Source of the DNA: Acanthococcus lagerstroemiae
Taxonomy: Eukaryota; Arthropoda; Insecta; Hemiptera; Eriococcidae
Assembly (NCBI GenBank): GCA_031841125.1
Contig: JAJSSI010000022.1
Coordinates: 124,001-188,000 of the forward strand
Direction: 5' to 3'
Length of the DNA: 64,000 nucleotides
Shown in pieces: positions 12,901 through 26,300 of the stretch (its first letter is position 1; each line of letters opens with the position of its first letter). The notes under the pieces were generated by a model that was given only the letters and a program-made list of their open reading frames with translations, was not told where the DNA came from and ran no database searches. A program made the position numbers and the translations under genes.

Positions 12901-15900
12901 CAATTTTGACAACGGATTTGGATTCGTCTCGAAAAACTGAGTGTATAGCCCCAACGCCGACGCTGAAGCTCTCCGAAAATTTTTTCGGCCCAAAAAAGAC
13001 ATGATGTATAGTATGGAGAAATTTTCAAAATTCGAAAAAATCAAAAATTTTGAATTAAAGACTGTTTTCAACTCAATTTTTTATGCTGAGTTCGAATTTT
13101 GTGTTCAAATTTGGCGGTGACCCTCCGATTCCGAGATACACTCGAAAAAGTTGGAAAAATTGGTCAATTTCGGTCAAAAAATGCGTGTAGCTCAATTTTG
13201 ACAACGGATTTGGATTCGTCTCGAAGAACTGAGTGTATAGCCCCAACCCCAGCGCTGAAGCTCTCCGAAAATTTTTTCGGCCCAAAAAAGACATGATGTA
13301 TAGTATGGAGAAATTTTCAAAATTCGAAAAAATCAAAAATTTTGAATTAAAGACTGTTTTCAACTAAATTTTTATGCTGAGTTCGAATTTTGTGTTCAAA
13401 TTTGGCGGTGACCCTCCGATTCCGAGATACACTCGAAAAAGTTGGAAAAATTGGTCAATTTCGGTCAAAAAATGCGTGTAGCTCAATTTTGACAACGGAT
13501 TTGGATTCGTCTCGAAAAACTGAGTGTATAGCCCCAACGCCGACGCTGAAGCTCTCCGAAAATTTTTTCGGCCCAAAAAAGACATGATGTATAGTATGGA
13601 GAAATTTTCAAAATTCGAAAAAATCAAAAATTTTGAATTAAAGACTGTTTTCAACTCAATTTTTTATGCTGAGTTCGAATTTTGTGTTCAAATTTGGCGG
13701 TGACCCTCCGATTCCGAGATACACTCGAAAAAGTTGGAAAAATTGGTCAATTTCGGTCAAAAAATGCGTGTAGCTCAATTTTGACAACGGATTTGGATTC
13801 GTCTCGAAAAATTGAGTGTATAGCCCCAACGCCGACGCTGAAGCTCTCCGAAAATTTTTTCGGCCCAAAAAAGACATGATGTATAGTATGGAGAAATTTT
13901 CAAAATTCGAAAAAATCAAAAATTCTTAATTAAAGACTGTTTTCAACTCAATTTTTTATGCTGAGTTCGAATTTTGTGTTCAAATTTGGCGGTGACCCTC
14001 CGATTCCGAGATACACCGAAAAAGTTGGAAAAATTGGTCAATTTCGGTCAAAAAATGCGTGTAGCTCAATTTTGACAACGGATTTGGATTCGTCTCGAAA
14101 AACTGAGTGTATAGCCCCAACGCCGACGCTGAAGCTCTCCGAAAATTTTTTCGGCCCAAAAAAGACATGATGTATAGTATGGAGAAATTTTCAAAATTCG
14201 AAAAAATCAAAAATTTTGAATTAAAGACTGTTTTCAACTCAATTTTTTATGCTGAGTTCGAATTTTGTGTTCAAATTTGGCGGTGACCCTCCGATTCCGA
14301 GATAAACCCGAAAAAGTTGGAAAAATTGGTCAATTTCGGTCAAAAAATGCGTGCAGCTCAATTTTGACAACGGATTTGGATTCGTCTCGAAAAACTGAGT
14401 GTATAGCCCCAACGCCGACGCTGAAGCTGTCCGAAAATTTTTTCGGCCCAAAAAAGTCATGATGTATAGTATAGAGAAATTTTCAAAATTTGAAAAAATC
14501 AAAAATTTTGAATTAAAGACTGTTTTCAACTCAATTTTTTATGCTGAGTTCGAATTTTGTGTTCAAATTTGGCGGTGACCCTCCGATTCCGAGATACACC
14601 CGAAAAAGTTGGAAAAATTGGTCAATTTCGGTCAAAAAATGCGTGTAGCTCAATTTTGACAACGGATTTGGATTCGTCTCGAAAAACTGAGTGTATAGCC
14701 CCAACGCCGACGCTGAAGCTCTCCGAAAATTTTTTCGGCCCAAAAAAGACATGATGTATAGTATGGAGAAATTTTCAAAATTCGAAAAAATCAAAAATTT
14801 TGAATTAAAGACTGTTTTCAACTCAATTTTTATGCTGAGTTCGAATTTTGTGTTCAAATTTGGCGGTGACCCTCCGATTCCGAGATACACCCGAAAAAGT
14901 TGGAAAAATTGGTCAATTTCGGTCAAAAAATGCGTGTAGCTCAATTTTGACAACGGATTTGGATTCGTCTCGAAAAACTGAGTGTATAGCCCCAACGCCG
15001 ACGCTGAAGCTCTCCGAAAATTTTTTCGGCCCAAAAAAGACATGATGTATAGTATGGAGAAATTTTCAAAATTCGAAAAAATCAAAAATTTTGAATTAAA
15101 GACTGTTTTCAACTCAATTTTTTATGCTGAGTTCGAATTTTGTGTTCAAATTTGGCGGTGACCCTCCGATTCCGAGATACACTCGAAAAAGTTGGAAAAA
15201 TTGGTCAATTTCGGTCAAAAAATGCGTGTAGCTCAATTTTGACAACGGATTTGGATTCGTCTCGAAAAACTGAGTGTATAGCCCCAACGCCGACGCTGAA
15301 GCTCTCCGAAAATTTTTTCGGCCCAAAAAAGACATGATGTATAGTATGGAGAAATTTTCAAAATTCGAAAAAATCAAAAATTTTGAATTAAAGACTGTTT
15401 TCAACTCAATTTTTTATGCTGAGTTCGAATTTTGTGTTCAAATTTGGCGGTGACCCTCCGATTCCGAGATACACTCGAAAAAGTTGGAAAAATTGGTCAA
15501 TTTCGGTCAAAAAATGCGTGTAGCTCAATTTTGACAACGGATTTGGATTCGTCTCGAAAAACTGAGTGTATAGCCCCAACGCAACGCTGAAGCTCTCCGA
15601 AAATTTTTTCGGCCCAAAAAAGACATGATGTATAGTATGGAGAAATTTTCAAAATTCGAAAAAATCAAAAATTTTGAATTAAAGACTGTTTTCAACTCAA
15701 TTTTTTATGCTGAGTTCGAATTTTGTGTTCAAATTTGGCGGTGACCCTCCGATTCCGAGATACACTCGAAAAAGTTGGAAAAATTGGTCAATTTCGGTCA
15801 AAAAATGCGTGTAGCTCAATTTTGACAACGGATTTGGATTCGTCTCGAAAAATTGAGTGTATAGCCCCAACGCCGACGCTGAAGCTCTCCGAAAATTTTT

Positions 15901-18900
15901 TCGGCCCAAAAAAGACATGATGTATAGTATGGAGAAATTTTCAAAATTCGAAAAAATCAAAAATTTTGAATTAAAGACTGTTTTCAACTCAATTTTTTAT
16001 GCTGAGTTCGAATTTTGTGTTCAAATTTGGCGGTGACCCTCCGATTCCGAGATACACCCGAAAAAGTTGGAAAAATTGGTCAATTTCGGTCAAAAAATGC
16101 GTGTAGCTCAATTTTGACAACGGATTTGGATTCGTCTCGAAAAACTGAGTGTATAGCCCCAACGCCGACGCTGAAGCTCTCCGAAAATTTTTTCGGCCCA
16201 AAAAAGACATGATGTATAGTATGGAGAAATTTTCAAAATTCGAAAAAATCAAAAATTTTGAATTAAAGACTGTTTTCAACTAAATTTTTATGCTGAGTTC
16301 GAATTTTGTGTTCAAATTTGGCGGTGACCCTCCGATTCCGAGATACACTCGAAAAAGTTGGAAAAATTGGTCAATTTCGGTCAAAAAATGCGTGTAGCTC
16401 AATTTTGACAACGGATTTGGATTCGTCTCGAAAAACTGAGTGTATAGCCCCAACGCCGACGCTGAAGCTCTCCGAAAATTTTTTCGGCCCAAAAAAGACA
16501 TGATGTATAGTATGGAGAAATTTTCAAAATTCGAAAAAATCAAAAATTTTGAATTAAAGACTGTGTTCAACTCAATTTTTTATGCTGAGTTCGAATTTTG
16601 TGTTCAAATTTGGCGGTGACCCTCCGATTCCGAGATACACCCGAAAAAGTTGGAAAAATTGGTCAATTTCGGTCAAAAAATGCGTGTAGCTCAATTTTGA
16701 CAACGGATTTGGATTCGTCTCGAAAAACTGAGTGTATAGCCCCAACGCCGACGCTGAAGCTCTCCGAAAATTTTTTCGGCCCAAAAAAGACATGATGTAT
16801 AGTATGGAGAAATTTTCAAAATTCGAAAAAATCAAAAATTTTGAATTAAAGACTGTTTCAACTAAATTTTTTATGCTGAGTTCGAATTTTGTGTTCAAAT
16901 TTGGCGGTGACCCTCCGATTCCGAGATACACCCGAAAAAGTTGGAAAAATTGGTCAATTTCGGTCAAAAAATGCGTGTAGCTCAATTTTGACAACGGATT
17001 TGGATTCGTCTCGAAAAACTGAGTGTATAGCCCCAACCCCAACGCTGAAGCTCTCCGAAAATTTTTTCGGCCCAAAAAAGACATGATGTATAGTATGGAG
17101 AAATTTTCAAAATTCGAAAAAATCAAAAATTTTGAATTAAAGACTGTGTTCAACTCAATTTTTTATGCAGAGTTCGAATTTTGTGTTCAAATTTGGCGGT
17201 GACCCTCCGATTCCGAGATACACCCGAAAAAGTTGGAAAAATTGGTCAATTTCGGTCAAAAAATGCGTGTAGCTCAATTTTGACAACGGATTTGGATTCG
17301 TCTCGAAAAACTGAGTGTATAGCCCCAACCCCAACGCTGAAGCTCTCCGAAAATTTTTTCGGCCCAAAAAAGACATGATGTATAGTATGGAGAAATTTTC
17401 AAAATTCGAAAAAATCAAAAATTTTGAATTAAAGACTGTGTTCAACTAAATTTTTTATGCTGAGTTCGAATTTTGTGTTCAAATTTGGCGGTGACCCTCC
17501 GATTCCGAGATACACTCGAAAAAGTTGGAGAAATTGGTCAATTTCGGTCAAAAAATGCGTGTAGCTCAATTTTGACAACGGATTTGGATTCGTCTCGAAA
17601 AATTGAGTGTATAGCCCCAACGCCGACGCTGAAGCTCTCCGAAAATTTTTTCGGCCCAAAAAAGACATGATGTATAGTATGGAGAAATTTTCAAAATTCG
17701 AAAAAATCAAAAATTTTGAATTAAAGACTGTGTTCAACTAAATTTTTATGCTGAGTTCGAATTTTGTGTTCAAATTTGGCGGTGACCCTCCGATTCCGAG
17801 ATACACTCGAAAAAGTTGGAAAAATTGGTCAATTTCGGTCAAAAAATGCGTGTAGCTCAATTTTGACAACGGATTTGGATTCGTCTCGAGAAACTGAGTG
17901 TATAGCCCCAACGCCGACGCTGAAGCTCTCCGAAAATTTTTTCGGCCCAAAAAAGACATGATGTATAGTATGGAGAAATTTTCAAAATTCGAAAAAATCA
18001 AAAATTTTGAATTAAAGACTGTGTTCAACTAAATTTTTATGCTGAGTTCGAATTTTGTGTTCAAATTTGGCGGTGACCCTCCGATTCCGAGATACACTCG
18101 AAAAAGTTGGAAAAATTGGTCAATTTCGGTCAAAAAATGCGTGTAGCTCAATTTTGACAACGGATTTGGATTCGTCTCGAAAAACTGAGTGTATAGCCCC
18201 AACGCCGACGCTGAAGCTCTCCGAAAATTTTTTCGGCCCAAAAAAGACATGATGTATAGTATGGAGAAATTTTCAAAATTCGAAAAAATCAAAAATTTTG
18301 AATTAAAGACTGTTTTCAACTCAATTTTTATGCTGAGTTCGAATTTTGTGTTCAAATTTGGCGGTGACCCTCCGATTCCGAGATACACTCGAAAAAGTTG
18401 GAAAAATTGGTCAATTTCGGTCAAAAAATGCGTGTAGCTCAATTTTGACAACGGATTTGGATTCGTCTCGAAAAATTGAGTGTATAGCCCCAACGCCGAC
18501 GCTGAAGCTCTCCGAAAATTTTTTCGGCCCAAAAAAGACATGATGTATAGTATGGAGAAATTTTCAAAATTCGAAAAAATCAAAAATTTTGAATTAAAGA
18601 CTGTTTTCAACTCAATTTTTTATGCTGAGTTCGAATTTTGTGTTCAAATTTGGCGGTGACCCTCCGATTCCGAGATAAACCCGAAAAAGTTGGAAAAATT
18701 GGTCAATTTCGGTCAAAAAATGCTGTAGCTCAATTTTGACAACGGATTTGGATTCGTCTCGAAAAACTGAGTGTATAGCCCCAACGCCGACGCTGAAGCT
18801 CTCCGAAAATTTTTTCGGCCCAAAAAAGACATGATGTATAGTATGGAGAAATTTTCAAAATTCGAAAAAATCAAAAATTTGAATTAAAGACTGTGTTCAA

Positions 18901-21900
18901 CTAAATTTTTTATGCTGAGTTCGAATTTTGTGTTCAAATTTGGCGGTGACCCTCCGATTCCGAGATACACCCGAAAAAGTTGGAAAAATTGGTCAATTTC
19001 GGTCAAAAAATGCGTGTAGCTCAATTTTGACAACGGATTTGGATTCGTCTCGAAAAACTGAGTGTATAGCCCCAACGCCGACGCTGAAGCTCTCCGAAAA
19101 TTTTTTCGGCCAAAAAAGACATGATGTATAGTATGGAGAAATTTTCAAAATTCGAAAAAATCAAAAATTTTGAATTAAAGACTGTTTTCAACTCAATTTT
19201 TTATGCTGAGTTCGAATTTTGTGTTCAAATTTGGCGGTGACCCTCCGATTCCGAGATACACCCGAAAAAGTTGGAAAAATTGGTCAATTTCGGTCAAAAA
19301 ATGCGTGTAGCTCAATTTTGACAACGGATTTGGATTCGTCTCGAAAAACTGAGTGTATAGCCCCAACGCCGACGCTGAAGCTCTCGAAAATTTTTTCGGC
19401 CCAAAAAAGACATGATGTATAGTATGGAGAAATTTTCAAAATTCGAAAAAATCAAAAATTTTGAATTAAAGACTGTGTTCAACTAAATTTTTTATGCTGA
19501 GTTCGAATTTTGTGTTCAAATTTGGCGGTGACCCTCCGATTCCGAGATACACCGAAAAAGTTGGAAAAATTGGTCAATTTCGGTCAAAAAATGCGTGTAG
19601 CTCAATTTTGACAACGGATTTGGATTCGTCTCGAAAAACTGAGTGTATAGCCCCAACGCCGACGCTGAAGCTCTCCGAAAATTTTTTCGGCCCAAAAAAG
19701 ACATGATGTATAGTATGGAGAAATTTTCAAAATTCGAAAAAATCAAAAATTTTGAATTAAAGACTGTGTTCAACTAAATTTTTTATGCTGAGTTCGAATT
19801 TTGTGTTCAAATTTGGCGGTGACCCTCCGATTCCGAGATACACTCGAAAAAGTTGGAAAAATTGGTCAATTTCGGTCAAAAAATGCGTGTAGCTCAATTT
19901 TGACAACGGATTTGGATTCGTCCCGAAAAACTGAGTGTATAGCCCCAACGCCGACGCTGAAGCTCTCCGAAAATTTTTTCGGCCCAAAAAGACATGATGT
20001 ATAGTATGGAGAAATTTTCAAAATTCGAAAAAATCAAAAATTTTGAATTAAAGACTGTGTTCAACTCAATTTTTTATGCAGAGTTCGAATTTTGTGTTCA
20101 AATTTGGCGGTGACCCTCCGATTCCGAGATACACCCGAAAAAGTTGGAAAAATTGGTCAATTTCGGTCAAAAAATGCGTGTAGCTCAATTTTGACAACGG
20201 ATTTGGATTCGTCTCGAAAAATTGAGTGTATAGCCCCAACGCCGACGCTGAAGCTCTCCGAAAATTTTTTCGGCCCAAAAAAGACATGATGTATAGTATG
20301 GAGAAATTTTCAAAATTCGAAAAAATCAAAAATTTTGAATTAAAGACTGTTTTCAACTCAATTTTTATGCTGAGTTCGAATTTTGTGTTCAAATTTGGCG
20401 GTGACCCTCCGATTCCGAGATACACTCGAAAAAGTTGGAAAAATTGGTCAATTTCGGTCAAAAAATGCGTGTAGCTCAATTTTGACAACGGATTTGGATT
20501 CGTCTCGAAAACTGAGTGTATAGCCCCAACGCCGACGCTGAAGCTCTCCGAAAATTTTTTCGGCCCAAAAGACATGATGTATAGTATGGAGAAATTTTCA
20601 AAATTCGAAAAAATCAAAAATTTTGAATTAAAGACTGTGTTCAACTAAATTTTTTATGCTGAGTTCGAATTTTGTGTTCAAATTTGGCGGTGACCCTCCG
20701 ATTCCGAGATACACTCGAAAAAGTTGGAAAAATTGGTCAATTTCGGTCAAAAAATGCGTGTAGCTCAATTTTGACAACGGATTTGGATTCGTCTCGAAAA
20801 ACTGAGTGTATAGCCCCAACCCCAACGCTGAAGCTCTCCGAAAATTTTTTCGGCCAAAAAAGACATGATGTATAGTATGGAGAAATTTTCAAAATTCGAA
20901 AAAATCAAAAATTTTGAATAAAAGACTGTTTTCAACTCAATTTTTTATGCTGAGTTCGAATTTTGTGTTCAAATTTGGCGGTGACCCTCCGATTCCGAGA
21001 TACACTCGAAAAAGTTGGAAAAATTGGTCAATTTCGGTCAAAAAATGCGTGTAGCTCAATTTTGACAACGGATTTGGATTCGTCTCGAAAAACTGAGTGT
21101 ATAGCCCCAACGCCGACGCTGAAGCTCTCCGAAAATTTTTTCGGCCCAAAAAAGACATGATGTATAGTATGGAGAAATTTTCAAAATTCGAAAAAATCAA
21201 AAATTTTGAATTAAAGACTGTTTTCAACTCAATTTTTTATGCTGAGTTCGAATTTTGTGTTCAAATTTGGCGGTGACCCTCCGATTCCGAGATACACCCG
21301 AAAAAGTTGGAAAAATTGGTCAATTTCGGTCAAAAAATGCGTGTAGCTCAATTTTGACAACAGATTTGGATTCGTCTCGAAAAACTGAGTGTATAGCCCC
21401 AACGCGACGCTGAAGCTCTCCGAAAATTTTTTCGGCCCAAAAAAGACATGATGTATAGTATGGAGAAATTTTCAAAATTCGAAAAAATCAAAAATTTTGA
21501 ATTAAAGACTGTGTTCAACTCAATTTTTTATGCAGAGTTCGAATTTTGTGTTCAAATTTGGCGGTGACCCTCCGATTCCGAGATACACCCGAAAAAGTTG
21601 GAAAAATTGGTCAATTTCGGTCAAAAAATGCGTGTAGCTCAAAATTTTGACAACGGATTTGGATTCGTCTCGAAAAACTGAGTGTATAGCCCCAACGCCG
21701 ACGCTGAAGCTCTCCGAAAATTTTTTCGGCCCAAAAAAGACATGATGTATAGTATGGAGAAATTTTCAAAATTCGAAAAAATCAAAAATTTTGAATTAAA
21801 GACTGTTTTCAACTCAATTTTTTATGCTGAGTTCGAATTTTGTGTTCAAATTTGGCGGTGACCCTCCGATTCCGAGATACACCCGAAAAAGTTGGAAAAA

Positions 21901-22804
21901 TTGGTCAATTTCGGTCAAAAAATGCGTGTAGCTCAATTTTGACAACGGATTTGGATTCGTCTCGAAAAACTGAGTGTATAGCCCCAACGCCGACGCTGAA
22001 GCTCTCCGAAAATTTTTCGGCCCAAAAAAGACATGATGTATAGTATGGAGAAATTTTCAAAATTCGAAAAAATCAAAAATTTTGAATTAAAGACTGTGTT
22101 CAACTAAATTTTTTATGCTGAGTTCGAATTTTGTGTTCAAATTTGGCGGTGACCCTCCGATTCCGAGATACACTCGAAAAAGTTGGAAAAATTGGTCAAT
22201 TTCGGTCAAAAAATGCGTGTAGCTCAATTTTGACAACGGATTTGGATTCGTCTCGAAAAACTGAGTGTATAGCCCCAACCCCAACGCTGAAGCTCTCCGA
22301 AAATTTTTTCGGCCCAAAAAAGACATGATGTATAGTATGGAGAAATTTTCAAAATTCGAAAAAATCAAAAATTTTGAATTAAAGACTGTGTTCAACTCAA
22401 TTTTTTATGCTGAGTTCGAATTTTGTGTTCAAATTTGGCGGTGACCCTCCGATTCCGAGATACACCCGAAAAAGTTGGAAAAATTGGTCAATTTCGGTCA
22501 AAAAATGCGTGTAGCTCAATTTTGACAACGGATTTGGATTCGTCTCGAAAAACTGAGTGTATAGCCCCAACGCCGACGCTGAAGCTCTCCGAAAATTTTT
22601 TCGGCCCAAAAAAAGACATGATGTATAGTATGGAGAAATTTTCAAATTCGAAAAAATCAAAAATTTTGAATTAAAGACTGTGTTCAACTAAATTTTTTAT
22701 GCTGAGTTCGAATTTTGTGTTCAAATTTGGCGGTGACCTCCGATTCCGAGATACACTCGAAAAAGTTGGAAAATTGGTCAATTTCGGTCAAAAAATGCGT
22801 GTAG
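6901..22804 (+). repeat. Left array, indel-rich sub-block approaching the gap
   Basis: Same monomer, but many copies carry 1-4 bp length changes. Examples: an extra G near 6917; a 288-bp monomer beginning at 9023 (ACACCGAAA, AAAATGTGTAG and GGCCAAAA losses); a 288-bp monomer beginning at 12227 (losses near 12288, 12306 and 12455); losses near 8592, 8689, 8972, 10024, 10918 and 11480; an AAA insertion near 21641. The copy around 11160-11260 has an unusual cluster of substitutions. In the last 200 bases before the gap there are four single-base changes in or beside short base runs (near 22612, 22644, 22737 and 22770). These may be real array decay or poor consensus at a contig end. Confidence 0.88.
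9311..10185 (+). repeat. Three consecutive monomers sharing a rare variant
   Basis: The change GATACACCCG to GATATACCCG occurs at 9351, 9643 and 9935, exactly one unit apart each time. Elsewhere I find it only at 3812. This is the signature of a recent local triplication of one unit. The third copy differs by its own small losses near 10024 and 10077. Confidence 0.75.
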
Positions 22805-23304
22805 NNNNNNNNNNNNNNNNNNNNNNNNNNNNNNNNNNNNNNNNNNNNNNNNNNNNNNNNNNNNNNNNNNNNNNNNNNNNNNNNNNNNNNNNNNNNNNNN
22901 NNNNNNNNNNNNNNNNNNNNNNNNNNNNNNNNNNNNNNNNNNNNNNNNNNNNNNNNNNNNNNNNNNNNNNNNNNNNNNNNNNNNNNNNNNNNNNNNNNNN
23001 NNNNNNNNNNNNNNNNNNNNNNNNNNNNNNNNNNNNNNNNNNNNNNNNNNNNNNNNNNNNNNNNNNNNNNNNNNNNNNNNNNNNNNNNNNNNNNNNNNNN
23101 NNNNNNNNNNNNNNNNNNNNNNNNNNNNNNNNNNNNNNNNNNNNNNNNNNNNNNNNNNNNNNNNNNNNNNNNNNNNNNNNNNNNNNNNNNNNNNNNNNNN
23201 NNNNNNNNNNNNNNNNNNNNNNNNNNNNNNNNNNNNNNNNNNNNNNNNNNNNNNNNNNNNNNNNNNNNNNNNNNNNNNNNNNNNNNNNNNNNNNNNNNNN
23301 NNNN
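22805..23304. other. Assembly gap, 500 N
   Basis: The run of N is exactly 500 long, a round number that suggests a fixed placeholder inserted by a scaffolder rather than a measured distance. The flanks are the same satellite in opposite orientations: the left flank stops after TGCGTGTAG and the right flank starts at GGCGTTGGGG on the other strand. Any open frame drawn through it is meaningless. The true content and length are unknown; more satellite is the simplest guess. Confidence 0.98.
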
Positions 23305-26300
23305 GGCGTTGGGGCTATACACTCAATTTTTCGAGACGAATCCAAATCCGTTGTCAAAATTGAGCTACACGCATTTTTTGACCGAAATTGACCAATTTTT
23401 CCAACTTTTTCGGGTGTATCTCGGAATCGGAGGGTCACCGCCAAATTTGAACACAAAATTCGAACTCAGCATAAAAAATTGAGTTGAAAACAGTCTTTAA
23501 TTCAAAATTTTTGATTTTTTCGAATTTTGAAAATTTCTCCATACTATACATCATGTCTTTTTTGGGCCGAAAAAATTTTCGGAGAGCTTCAGCGTCGGCG
23601 TTGGGGCTATACACTCAGTTTTTCGAGACGAATCCAAATCCGTTGTCAAAATTGAGCTACACGCATTTTTTGACCGAAATTGACCAATTTTTCCAACTTT
23701 TTCGGGTGTATCTCGGAATCGGAGGGTCACCGCCAAATTTGAACACAAAATTCGAACTCAGCATAAAAAATTTAGTTGAACACAGTCTTTAATTCAAAAT
23801 TTTTGATTTTTTCGAATTTTGAAAATTTCTCTCCATACTATACATCATGTCTTTTTTGGGCCGAAAAAATTTTCGAAGAGCGTCAGCGTCGGCGTTGGGG
23901 CTATACACTCAGTTTTTCGAGACGAATCCAAATCCGTTGTCAAAATTGAGCTACAGGCATTTTTTGACCGAAATTGACCAATTTTTCCAACTTTTTCGGG
24001 TGTATCTCGGAATCGGAGGGTCACCGCCAAATTTGAACACAAAATTCGAACTCAGCATAAAAATTTAGTTGAAAACAGTCTTTAATTCAAAATTTTTGAT
24101 TTTTTTCGAATTTTGAAAATTTCTCCATACTATACATCATGTCTTTTTTGGGCCGAAAAAATTTTCGGAGAGCTTCAGCGTCGGCGTTGGGGCTATACAC
24201 TCAATTTTTCGAGACGAATCCAAATCCGTTGTCAAAATTGAGCTACACGCATTTTTTGACCGAAATTGACCAATTTTTCCAACTTTTTCGAGTGTATCTC
24301 GGAATCGGAGGGTCACCGCCAAATTTGAACACAAAATTCGAACTCAGCATAAAAAATTGAGTTGAAAACAGTCTTTAATACAAAATTTTTGATTTTTTCG
24401 AATTTTGAAAATTTTCTCCATACTATACATCATGTCTTTTTTGGGCCGAAAAAATTTTCGGAGAGCCTCAGCGCTGGGGTTGGTGCTATACACTCAATTT
24501 TTCGAGACGAATCCAAATCCGTTGTCAAAATTGAGCTACACGCATTTTTTGACCGAAATTGACAATTTTTCCAACTTTTTCGAGTGTATCTCGGAATCGG
24601 AGGGTCACCGCCAAATTTGAACACAAAATTCGAACTCAGCATAAAAAATTGAGTTGAAAACAGTCTTTAATTCAAAATTTTTGATTTTTTTCGAATTTTG
24701 AAAATTTCTCCATACTATACATCATGTCTTTTTTGGGCCGAAAAAATTTTCGGAGAGCTTCAGCGTCGGCGTTGGGGCTATACACTCAGTTTTTCGAGAC
24801 GAATCCAAATCCGTTGTCAAAATTGAGCTACACGCATTTTTTGACCGAAATTGACCAATTTTTCCAACTTTTTCGGGTGTATCTCGGAATCGGAGGGTCA
24901 CCGCCAAATTTGAACACAAAATTCGAACTCAGCATAAAAAATTTAGTTGAACACAGTCTTTAATTCAAAATTTTTGATTTTTTCGAATTTTGAAAATTTC
25001 TCCATACTATACATCATGTCTTTTTTGGGCCGAAAAAATTTTCGGAGAGCTTCAGCGTCGGCGTTGGGGCTATACACTCAGTTTTTCGAGACGAATCCAA
25101 ATCCGTTGTCAAAATTGAGCTACAAGCATTTTTTGACCGAAATTGACCAATTTTTCCAACTTTTTCGGGTGTATCTCGGAATCGGAGGGTCACCGCCAAA
25201 TTTGAACACAAAATTCGAACTTAGCATAAAAAATTGAGTTGAAAACAGTCTTTAATTCAAAATTTTTGATTTTTTCGAATTTTGAAAATTTCTCCATACT
25301 ATACATCATGTCTTTTTTGGGCCGAAAAAATTTTCGGAGAGCTTCAGCGTCGGCGTTGGGGCTATACACTCAATTTTTCGAGACGAATCCAAATCCGTTG
25401 TCAAAATTGAGCTACACGCATTTTTTGACCGAAATTGACCAATTTTTCCAACTTTTTCGAGTGTATCTCGGAATCGGAGGGTCACCGCCAAATTTGAACA
25501 CAAAATTTGAACTCAGCATAAAAATTGAGTTAAAAACAGTCTTTAATTCAAAATTTTTGATTTTTTCGATTTTGAAAATTTCTCCATACTATACATCATG
25601 TCTTTTTTGGGCCGAAAAAATTTTCGGAGAGCTTCAGCGCTGGGGTTGGGGCTATACACTCAGTTTTTCGAGACGAATCCAAATCCGTTGTCAAAATTGA
25701 GCTACACGCATTTTTTGACCGAAATTGACCAATTTTTCCAACTTTTTCGAGTGTATCTCGGAATCGGAGGGTCACCGCCAAATTTGAACACAAAATTCGA
25801 ACTCAGCATAAAAAATTGAGTTGAAAACAGTCTTTAATTCAAAATTTTTGATTTTTTCGAATTTTGAAAATTTCTCCATACTATACATCATGTCTTTTTT
25901 GGGCCGAAAAAATTTTCGGAGAGCTTCAGCGTCGGCGTTGGGGCTATACACTCAATTTTTCGAGACGAATCCAAATCCGTTGTCAAAATTGAGCTACACG
26001 CATTTTTTGACCGAAATTGACCAATTTTTCCAACTTTTTCGAGTGTATCTCGGAATCGGAGGGTCACCGCCAAATTTGAACACAAAATTCGAACTCAGCA
26101 TAAAAAATTGAGTTGAAAACAGTCTTTTATTCAAAATTTTGATTTTTTTCGAATTTTGAAAATTTCTCCATACTATACATCATGTCTTTTTTGGGCCGAA
26201 AAAATTTTCGGAGAGCTTCAGCGTCGGCGTTGGGGCTATACACTCAATTTTTCGAGACGAATCCAAATCCGTTGTCAAAATTGAGCTACACGCATTTTTT

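Larger units (their letters stand above)
1..22804 (+). repeat. 292-bp satellite, left tandem array (about 78 copies)
   Basis: The segment is a head-to-tail array of one 292-bp unit. A landmark in the unit (TTGTGTTCAAATTTGGCGG) recurs at 269, 561, 853, 1145, 1437, 1729, 2021, 2313 and 2605, then on to the gap, with steps of 292 and sometimes 291 or less. Both ends are cut, by the window edge and by the gap. Common polymorphisms are CACTCG/CACCCG, TGTTTTC/TGTGTTC, AACTCAA/AACTAAA, ACGCCGACG/ACCCCAACG and a T6/T5 run before ATGCTGAG. The last gives 291-bp monomers. No unique sequence interrupts the array. Satellite identity is certain from the sequence. A role (centromeric, pericentromeric, subtelomeric or other) cannot be read from it. 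Confidence 0.99.

Noticed and set aside
1..22804. CRISPR array
   Set aside because: The repeat unit is 292 bp with no short repeat separated by unique spacers; the whole unit is repeated.
22805..23304. Inverted repeat of a mobile element or a palindromic replication structure centred on the gap
   Set aside because: The flanks are simple satellite arrays of different composition and with different variants, not mirror-image arms, and no transposase or terminal motif is visible.
22796..23364. Both contig ends stop within about 60 bases of the same monomer position
   Set aside because: In a 292-bp unit, two random break points fall this close in a large fraction of cases, so it is not evidence of a specific breakpoint or hairpin.
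22684..23456. Open frames of more than 200 codons running through the gap
   Set aside because: Most of their length is N, so the openness is an artefact of the gap.
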